Positions 1 through 4,570 of a stretch of DNA of 12,245 nucleotides are shown here, piece after piece; the first letter of the stretch is position 1; every line of letters begins with the position of its first letter. The notes under the pieces are model-generated. The model ran no database searches, was not told the origin of the DNA, and worked only from the letters and a program-made list of their open reading frames with translations. The DNA comes from Anaerolineales bacterium (GTDB taxonomy: Bacteria > Chloroflexota > Anaerolineae > 4572-78 > NAK82): NCBI GenBank assembly GCA_024643945.1, contig JAHELX010000122.1, forward strand, positions 1 to 12,245. The letters run 5' to 3'. A program made the position numbers and the translations under genes.

Positions 1-154
1 CCCCAACCCAGTCGACTGGCTGCAAGTTGATCGGCTGGAACAAGATCACACACCAGAGATACAGCACGACGGTCATACAGAACAGTACCATCCACAGCGA
101 TTCCTTGCGCAAGTAGTCCAGGCCACTGTCTGTCATCGACTCTCTTTTTGCCAT
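1..154 (-). CDS. N-terminal part of an unidentified membrane protein (3' end outside window)
   Basis: Reading leftward from an ATG at 154 there are 51 open codons running off the window edge. The start is chosen because purine-rich Shine-Dalgarno-like sequence (GGGGG and AAGGTGA on the minus strand) lies just upstream; a second in-frame ATG at 136 is an alternative. The visible protein has a short charged N-terminus (MAKRESMTDSGLDYLRKES), then a hydrophobic stretch at about residues 20-39 (WMVLFCMTVVLYLWCVILF) that should be one membrane helix with the N-terminus inside, followed by QPINLQPVDWVG. A sensor protein, a transporter or another integral membrane protein could begin like this; I do not recognise the family. 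It appears to be transcribed from the minus-strand promoter at 377-405 through a leader of about 215 nt. Confidence 0.6.
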   Translation of the reverse strand, partial: MAKRESMTDSGLDYLRKESLWMVLFCMTVVLYLWCVILFQPINLQPVDWVG

Positions 155-234
155 TCACCTTACCCCCTGGGATATACGGGCCCGATTCAAGCATCTGTCT
201 GAAGGCTTCTAGTTTCTGTTACGTCGGATTTCTG

Positions 235-326
235 GTGGCCTCTCTGCTGAGTATCGCTGATCGGTAAGGAACGCAGGATTAGAGGGAATCCTCAGCCGCC
301 GACTTTCTCTCGCATACTCAGGCCAC
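235..326 (-). promoter_or_regulatory. Foldable leader RNA element upstream of the minus-strand membrane gene
   Basis: The 5' leader between the minus-strand promoter and the ATG at 154 contains nested complementary segments. GTGGCC at 235-240 pairs with GGCCAC at 321-326, CTGAGTAT at 247-254 pairs with ATACTCAG at 314-321 (the two stems compete for base 321), and inside these AGGATT and AATCCT form a 6-bp hairpin with a 6-nt loop. TCAGC/GCTGA-type pairs can enclose that hairpin. Together they give a multi-stem structure of about 92 nt. I do not recognise a known riboswitch class. It could be a cis-regulatory RNA, or chance pairing in a long leader. Confidence 0.35.
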
Positions 327-376
327 TGTTCCCTAACAACACTGCGGGGGGAGACTATTGATTCTGTCCGGTACCA

Positions 377-405
377 ATTATAGACAGCCAAGAGGAACCG
401 GTCAA
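377..405 (-). promoter_or_regulatory. Sigma70-type promoter, minus strand
   Basis: On the minus strand, TTGACC (400-405 on the plus strand) and a perfect TATAAT (377-382) are separated by exactly 17 nt. This is near-consensus for a housekeeping sigma factor. Transcription would start near 370 and run toward the membrane-protein gene starting at 154, leaving a leader of about 215 nt. Confidence 0.6.
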
Positions 406-421
406 ACCCACGAATCTGCCA

Positions 422-502
422 GGGTCTGTCCCAAATTTTAGGTGCAAGACCCTACGGGTTTTCTGAAACCCGTAGGGTCTGCCAAGAATTTGGGACGCAC
501 CC
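422..502. mobile_element. MITE-like palindromic element with terminal inverted repeats and flanking direct repeats
   Basis: An 81-bp element begins GGGTCTGTCCCAAATT and ends with the inverted copy GGGTGCGTCCCAAATT (14 of 16 positions match). Its centre is a perfect 15-bp hairpin: AGACCCTACGGGTTT at 447-461, loop TCTG, then AAACCCGTAGGGTCT at 466-480. It is flanked by the direct repeat AATCTGCCA at 413-421 and 503-511; counting the next G gives 10 bp, so the exact boundary is ambiguous by one base. Inverted termini, no coding capacity and a target-site-like duplication are the hallmarks of a non-autonomous transposable element. The parent IS family is not identified. Confidence 0.75.
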
Positions 503-517
503 AATCTGCCAGCTAAC

Positions 518-545
518 TTGACGAACCTCTCGTTTCCTATATAAT
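518..545 (+). promoter_or_regulatory. Sigma70-type promoter of the GntR regulator gene
   Basis: TTGACG at 518-523 and a perfect TATAAT at 540-545 are separated by 16 nt. Transcription should start near 552, about 25 nt before the ATG at 578. The -10 box runs into AT-rich dyad sequence (ATATAT at 544-549, G, ATATAT at 551-556), which could be an autoregulatory operator, but that is only an inference. Confidence 0.6.
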
Positions 546-577
546 ATATGATATATGATTCGGCTAAAAGATGCAAA

Positions 578-1264
578 ATGCGTCAAATCAAAACTTTCCG
601 CAGCAAGAAAGAATTCGTCTACGATGCCCTGCGCGTCGCAATCCTGGAGGGTGAGCTGGAGCCTGGCGCGCGCCTGGTCATCGACGATCTGGCCATAGAG
701 CTCGGTGTCAGCCAGATCCCGGTTCGCGAGGCACTGCAACAGTTGCAGGCGGATGGCTTCGTCACCATCGAGCCATACATAGGCACCAAGGTTACCGAAA
801 TTGACGCCGGCCTGGTCCGTGAGGTATTCGACTTGCTGGAGGCCCTGGAGGTTATCAGCGGGCGTGCGGCCTGTCTGCGGATGAGCGAGGACAGTCTGCT
901 CGAGATGGAGAATCTCCTACGTGACTTAGATACGCTCGTCGACAATCCCGATCGCTTCTCTCATGAGAATACACGCCTGCACCAGTTCATGTGTGACCAG
1001 GCGGGAACGCCGCTGGTGAAGCGCCTGATGGCCAAGGTTCTGGCTCACTGGGACCGCCTGCGCCGTCACTGCCTGAACGATGTGTTTGCACGCCGGGTCG
1101 GCATCGCTCAGCAGGAGCATTGGCGCATCTTTGAGGCCCTACGCACGAGAGACCCCGATCACGTAGAGCAGGTGATCCGCGAGCACAACCGAACGGCACG
1201 AGCGGCTTACGAAGAATACCTGGAGGCAACGAGCCAGATGGCTGCTGACTCGGTTGCCAGGTAG
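578..1264 (+). CDS. GntR-family transcriptional regulator, FCD (FadR/VanR) subfamily
   Basis: A 228-residue DNA-binding regulator. The N-terminal winged helix-turn-helix covers about residues 8-75, with the typical GntR pattern VYDALRVAILEGELEPGARL followed by LAIELGVSQIPVREALQQL and GFVTIEP. The C-terminal all-helical FCD domain covers about residues 85-220. It contains the histidines expected for FCD metal/ligand binding in the LHQFMC, EHWRIFEAL and REHNRTA segments. FCD regulators usually sense sugar acids, carboxylates or related metabolites and control the adjacent catabolic operon. The start at 578 is preferred over an in-frame ATG at 548 because 548 overlaps the predicted -10 box and would lie upstream of the transcript start. 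The Shine-Dalgarno sequence is weak (AAAAGA). It probably controls the oxidoreductase genes downstream; the ligand cannot be read from sequence. Confidence 0.92.
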   Translation: MRQIKTFRSKKEFVYDALRVAILEGELEPGARLVIDDLAIELGVSQIPVREALQQLQADGFVTIEPYIGTKVTEIDAGLVREVFDLLEALEVISGRAACLRMSEDSLLEMENLLRDLDTLVDNPDRFSHENTRLHQFMCDQAGTPLVKRLMAKVLAHWDRLRRHCLNDVFARRVGIAQQEHWRIFEALRTRDPDHVEQVIREHNRTARAAYEEYLEATSQMAADSVAR

Positions 1265-1352
1265 ACGAGCAGCCGCCATCCCTCCAGCATCGAGGAGTGC
1301 TTTGCACTTGTCCAGAAATAACTCGGTGCTTCTGCAATCAGTTCACACCTGA

Positions 1353-1380
1353 TTTACCGATGGCAGTGCAAAGTTATTAT
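1353..1380 (+). promoter_or_regulatory. Possible promoter, repeat copy 1
   Basis: TTTACC at 1353-1358 and TATTAT at 1375-1380 are separated by 16 nt, matching 4 of 6 and 5 of 6 sigma70 consensus bases. Because it lies inside the 91-bp repeat it is duplicated exactly in copy 2. Moderate matches like this also arise by chance. Confidence 0.3.
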
Positions 1381-1405
1381 TGGACAAGTACTTTGCACTT
1401 GTCCA
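1381..1405. promoter_or_regulatory. Operator-like palindrome at the junction of the two repeat copies
   Basis: TGGACAAGT (1381-1389), 7-nt spacer ACTTTGC, ACTTGTCCA (1397-1405) form a perfect 9-bp inverted repeat directly after the candidate -10 box of copy 1. The complete palindrome exists only because the unit is tandemly duplicated; the outer ends of the array carry single half-sites. It could be bound by the adjacent GntR protein, or simply be two abutting element termini. Confidence 0.35.
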
Positions 1406-1443
1406 GAAATAACTCGGTGCTTCTGCAATCAGTTCACACCTGA

Positions 1444-1471
1444 TTTACCGATGGCAGTGCAAAGTTATTAT
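1444..1471 (+). promoter_or_regulatory. Possible promoter of the catabolic operon, repeat copy 2
   Basis: The second copy of the TTTACC-16 nt-TATTAT arrangement. Transcription from here would begin near 1478 and give a leader of about 65 nt before the first catabolic gene at 1543, so this is the better placed of the two copies to drive the operon. Confidence 0.35.
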
Positions 1472-1542
1472 TGGACAAGTACTTTGTGACAGAGTCCAGG
1501 GCTACAGCAGAAAACCCTCACGGGCGAGAGGAAGAACTCCAT

Positions 1543-2574
1543 ATGTCTAAACCAGCCACCATTCGTTTTGCTGCCATCGGCCTGAATCACGGCCACATCT
1601 ATGGCCAGGTAGACCTGCTGCTGCGCGCCGGCGCTGAGTTCGTCTCCTTTTACGCCAGGGAATCTGACATCGCCGCCAGGTTCGCCGAGACCTATCCCCA
1701 GGTCCGGTTGGCCGAAAGCGCCCAGGAGATTCTGGTGGATGAGACTATCCATCTGATCGTCAGCGCGGCGATTCCCTGCGAGCGTGCGCCGCTGGGCATC
1801 GCCGCCATGCGGCATGGCAAGGACTATATGAGCGACAAGCCGGGCTTCACTACTTGCGAACAGTTAGCCGAGGTCCGCCGGGTTCAGGCTGAGACCGGCC
1901 GCATTTACTCGGTCTGCTTCAGCGAGCGTTTTTGGAGCCCTGCCGCCATCAAGGCGGGCGAGTTGGTCCAGGCTGGCGCGATTGGCCAGGTGGTGCAAAC
2001 CATCGGCCTGGGGCCGCACCGGATTGGGTTGCACACCCGCCCCGACTGGTTCTTCCGTCGCGAGCAGTACGGCGGCATCATCGCCGACATCGGCTCCCAC
2101 CAGGTCGATCAGTTCCTGTTCTTCACCGGCTCCACGCAGGCCGAGGTAGTGGCGGCGCAGGTGGCCAATTACAAATATCCTGAGTATCCGGAATTGGAGG
2201 ACTTCGGCGAGGTGATCCTGCGGGGGAACGGCGGCACGGGCTACATCCGGGTGGACTGGTTCACGCCTGACGGGCTGGGAACCTGGGGGGATGGGCGCGT
2301 TGTCATTCTCGGAACAGAAGGCTACGTCGAGCTTCGCAAGTATTGCGACATCGCCGGGCGGCCCGGCGGCGACCACCTGTTCCTGGTTGACCGGGAAGGT
2401 ACCCAGTATATTGACTGCCGCGACGTTGATCTGCCCTACGGCCGGCAGTTGATCGGTGACATCATAAACCGTACCGAAATGGCAATGCCTCAAGCCCATT
2501 GCTTCCTGGCGTCGGAACTGGCACTGCAGGCTCAGACACAAGCACGGAGGTTAGGGAATCTGAAAGATGAATGA
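1543..2574 (+). CDS. Gfo/Idh/MocA-family NAD(P)-dependent oxidoreductase
   Basis: A 343-residue protein with an N-terminal Rossmann fold (AAIGLNHGHIYG at residues 10-21, a divergent glycine motif), the family lysine in SDKP (K99, where most members have EKP), and the C-terminal catalytic stretch DIGSHQVD (D182, H186, D189). Members oxidise, reduce or epimerise sugars, inositols and derivatives using tightly bound or exchangeable NAD(P). The start at 1543 is chosen because GAGAGGAAG sits 8 nt upstream; an upstream in-frame ATG at 1471 lies in the tandem repeat and has no ribosome site. It is the first gene of the group and overlaps the next Gfo/Idh/MocA gene by 8 nt, so the two are probably co-translated and act on the same substrate route. 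The exact substrate is unknown. Confidence 0.9.
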   Translation: MSKPATIRFAAIGLNHGHIYGQVDLLLRAGAEFVSFYARESDIAARFAETYPQVRLAESAQEILVDETIHLIVSAAIPCERAPLGIAAMRHGKDYMSDKPGFTTCEQLAEVRRVQAETGRIYSVCFSERFWSPAAIKAGELVQAGAIGQVVQTIGLGPHRIGLHTRPDWFFRREQYGGIIADIGSHQVDQFLFFTGSTQAEVVAAQVANYKYPEYPELEDFGEVILRGNGGTGYIRVDWFTPDGLGTWGDGRVVILGTEGYVELRKYCDIAGRPGGDHLFLVDREGTQYIDCRDVDLPYGRQLIGDIINRTEMAMPQAHCFLASELALQAQTQARRLGNLKDE

Positions 2575-3628
2575 GAAATTGAGAGTCGGCATCGTCGGCA
2601 GCGGTGTTGGCCAGGCCCACATCCGCGCATTTCAAAACTTGCCGGATCAATTTGAGGTGGTGGTCCTCTGCGGGACCAAAGAGGCCAAGACACGCGATAT
2701 AGCGGCAAAGTACGACATCCCGTGTTTCTCTACAGACATCGGCGAGTTGTATCGCATGGACGACCTGGACGTGATCGATCTGTGCACGCCCTCCCATCAA
2801 CACGTTGAGCAAGTGCAGCAGGCCCTGGCGGCGGGCAAACATATCATATGCGAGAAGCCCGTGGCTGGCTCCCTCCGAGAAGTGGACGAGCTGATCCGAG
2901 CCGAGACGGCGTCGGATAGACGGGTAATGCCGATCTTCCAATACCGATTCGGCCGCGGCCTGCAGAAGCTCAAATTCCTGATCGAGGCAGGCGTGGCAGG
3001 GCAGGCTTACCTGAGCACGGTGGAGACCGCCTGGAGGCGACGGGCCGACTACTACGCGACCTGGCACGGTAGGTGGGAGACGGAGCTGGGCGGCGCGCTG
3101 GTTACATTGGCCGTCCACGCCCACGACGCGCTCACGTATATCATCGGTTCAGCCAGGCGCGTCCTGGCTCACACCGCAACCCTGGTCAATCCCATCGAGA
3201 CGGAGGACTGCGTCTCTGCGTCGCTGCAGATGGCCGATGGTTCCCTGGCTTCCCTTTCCGTGACGACGGGCTCTGCAGCGCAGATCACCCGCCATCGTTT
3301 CTGCTTCAGCAATTTGACCGCCGAAAGCAACACCGAGCCCTACGAAAACACCACCGATCCCTGGACCTTCACCGGCGACTCGCCGGAGATGGAGAAGCGG
3401 ATCGAGGAGACGCTGTCCCGGTTCGTGCCCCTGCCGGAGGATTTCGAGGGGCAGTTCTTCCGCTTCTACGCAGCCTTGCAGCATGGCGCCGAGTTGCCGG
3501 TCACCCTGGCCGATGCCCGCGCCTCGCTGGAGTTGATTACAGCCATCTACCACTCCGCCCAGACGGGCGAGGCCGTCGAACTTCCTATCGGCAAAGATCA
3601 TCCCAAGTACGCCAGTTGGCGGCCATAA
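2567..3628 (+). CDS. Gfo/Idh/MocA-family oxidoreductase with altered catalytic motif
   Basis: A 353-residue protein with a canonical Rossmann motif (VGIVGSGVGQAH, residues 7-18), the CEKP motif with catalytic-type lysine K97, and a C-terminal alpha/beta substrate domain. In the usual GG-x3-D-x-G-x-H-x2-D signature the protein reads GGALVTLAVHAHD at 175-187: the histidine (H184) and final aspartate (D187) are kept, but the first aspartate is threonine (T180) and the glycine is alanine. It may therefore use a different acid/base arrangement or substrate. AGGGAA lies 8 nt before the ATG, and the start overlaps the preceding stop by 8 nt. The C-terminus (HPKYASWRP) is of ordinary family type, so the gene looks complete. 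It likely works with the preceding enzyme in sugar or sugar-acid conversion. Confidence 0.9.
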   Translation: MNEKLRVGIVGSGVGQAHIRAFQNLPDQFEVVVLCGTKEAKTRDIAAKYDIPCFSTDIGELYRMDDLDVIDLCTPSHQHVEQVQQALAAGKHIICEKPVAGSLREVDELIRAETASDRRVMPIFQYRFGRGLQKLKFLIEAGVAGQAYLSTVETAWRRRADYYATWHGRWETELGGALVTLAVHAHDALTYIIGSARRVLAHTATLVNPIETEDCVSASLQMADGSLASLSVTTGSAAQITRHRFCFSNLTAESNTEPYENTTDPWTFTGDSPEMEKRIEETLSRFVPLPEDFEGQFFRFYAALQHGAELPVTLADARASLELITAIYHSAQTGEAVELPIGKDHPKYASWRP

Positions 3629-3645
3629 TAGGTTGTTTGTCCAAG

Positions 3646-3735
3646 GCGGACGGCTTCTTCTCCGGTTGGGGAATAGCGGTCGTGGACAAGGCGTTTCTCG
3701 CCGCCGTGCCTAACCTGAAGGCCATCGTTACTGTT
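3646..3735 (+). pseudogene. Remnant of a D-2-hydroxyacid dehydrogenase N-terminal region
   Basis: In the spacer between the second Gfo/Idh/MocA gene and the SDR gene, one plus-strand frame encodes about 30 residues including ADGFFSGWG and AFLAAVPNLKAIVTV. This matches the N-terminal segment of D-isomer-specific 2-hydroxyacid dehydrogenases, where a 'SGWG...fL...PNLkaI' pattern precedes the NAD domain. No start codon with a ribosome site, no preceding part of the family and no NAD-binding or catalytic domain are present, so it reads as a leftover from a deleted gene. The frame happens to stay open into the SDR gene. The assignment rests on recalled family patterns. Confidence 0.5.
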
Positions 3736-3774
3736 CGTTTACAATCCCAGTCTACACCAGGTGGAGTCAACAAG

Positions 3775-4545
3775 ATGAGGAAAGTTGCACTTATTACTGG
3801 AGCAGGGCGCGGTATCGGATTGGGCATCGCCAAGAGTCTGGCGGCTGAAGGGTGTGATATCGTCGTAGGCGACGTCCATCCACGAGATGCGGCCGAGGAC
3901 GCGTTGAACGATCTGCGCGAATTGGGTGCCGACGTTCTTTACTGCCTGGCCGATGTGGCCGATTGGGAGGCGCGCGCCCGTATGTTAGCCCAGATCAAGG
4001 AGAGGTTCGGGCAGCTAAACGTGCTGGTGAACAACGCTGGCGTGGCGCCCAAGGTACGCGCCGACATCCTCGAAGCGACTGAGGAGAGTTTCGATTGGGT
4101 AATGGATATTAACCTCAAGGGGCCGTATTTCCTCACCCAAGCCGTGGCCAACTGGATGATCGAGCAGCAGCGGGAGAACGAGGGCTTTCAGGGCTGTATC
4201 GTCAACATCTCCTCCATCTCTGCCACCGTTGCCTCCCCCAGCCGCGGCGAATACTGCATCTCCAAGGCCGGCGTGAGCATGGCGACCAAGCTGTGGGCAG
4301 TGCGGTTGGGCGAGTTCGGCATTCCTGTGTACGAAATCCGTCCCGGCGTGATCAAGACCGATATGACCCAACCTGTGACGACCAGGTACGACAAGCTGAT
4401 CGCCGAAGGGCTCACCATCCAGCCACGCTGGGGTTTCCCCGAGGACATCGGCAGGGCTGTCGCGATGCTGGTACGGGGAGACCTCGCCTATTCCACCGGG
4501 CAGGTGATTATGGTGGACGGGGGGATAACGGTGCAGAGGTTGTAG
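3775..4545 (+). CDS. Short-chain dehydrogenase/reductase (FabG-like, probably NAD-dependent sugar/polyol dehydrogenase)
   Basis: A classical SDR of 256 residues. It shows TGAGRGIG (8-15) for the dinucleotide, D33 at the end of the second strand (favouring NAD over NADP), NNAG (86-89), and the catalytic tetrad N113, S147, Y160, K164. The C-terminus STGQVIMVDGG is typical. FabG-like SDRs of this length next to Gfo/Idh/MocA genes usually oxidise sugars, sugar acids or polyols rather than make fatty acids. The start at 3775 has GGTGGAG 8 nt upstream; the reading frame is open for hundreds of bases further upstream, but that stretch is the shadow of the preceding gene plus the dehydrogenase remnant. 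It is followed after about 25 nt by the FAD-protein gene. The substrate is not known. Confidence 0.93.
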   Translation: MRKVALITGAGRGIGLGIAKSLAAEGCDIVVGDVHPRDAAEDALNDLRELGADVLYCLADVADWEARARMLAQIKERFGQLNVLVNNAGVAPKVRADILEATEESFDWVMDINLKGPYFLTQAVANWMIEQQRENEGFQGCIVNISSISATVASPSRGEYCISKAGVSMATKLWAVRLGEFGIPVYEIRPGVIKTDMTQPVTTRYDKLIAEGLTIQPRWGFPEDIGRAVAMLVRGDLAYSTGQVIMVDGGITVQRL

Positions 4546-4570
4546 ATTGACTAAACTTGGGAGAATGTGT

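Larger units (their letters stand above)
1300..1481. repeat. Perfect tandem duplication of a 91-bp unit with internal inverted repeats
   Basis: Positions 1300-1390 and 1391-1481 are identical over 91 bp, followed by a 5-bp start of a third copy (CTTTG at 1482). Within each unit the ends form an inverted repeat: ACTTGTCCAGAAATAACT and, inverted, ACTTGTCCAATAATAACT (16 of 18 match). CTTTG occurs before, between and after the copies, as a 5-bp target duplication would. Two readings are possible: a second small MITE-like element (86 bp plus CTTTG) that was tandemly duplicated, or a duplicated regulatory module. The block fills most of the gap between the regulator and the first catabolic gene. 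Confidence 0.9.

Noticed and set aside
209..391. 60-codon minus-strand ORF in the divergent intergenic region
   Set aside because: Its ATG at 391 lies within the predicted minus-strand promoter, it has no ribosome site, and the protein resembles nothing I know. The region is better read as leader RNA.
452..739. 95-codon minus-strand ORF crossing the palindromic element and the GntR start
   Set aside because: It starts inside the hairpin element and runs antisense through the well-supported regulator gene, so it is a shadow frame.
1300..1481. CRISPR-like array
   Set aside because: Only two 91-bp copies, directly abutting, with no spacers and no cas genes nearby; it is a simple tandem duplication.
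1471..1542. N-terminal extension of the first Gfo/Idh/MocA gene
   Set aside because: The upstream ATG is inside the tandem repeat, near the possible -10 box, and lacks a Shine-Dalgarno sequence. The ATG at 1543 has a good one and begins at the usual family N-terminus.
1864..2541. 225-codon antisense ORF under the first Gfo/Idh/MocA gene; similar long antisense ORFs at 4015-4749 and 4598-5236
   Set aside because: High-GC coding sequence commonly leaves long antisense frames; the translations have low-complexity shadow composition and no recognisable motifs.
3073..3774. Long open frame fused to the N-terminus of the SDR
   Set aside because: Most of it is an off-frame reading of the second Gfo/Idh/MocA gene (arginine-rich, no recognisable domain). 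The SDR fold begins at MRKVALITGAG with its own ribosome site.
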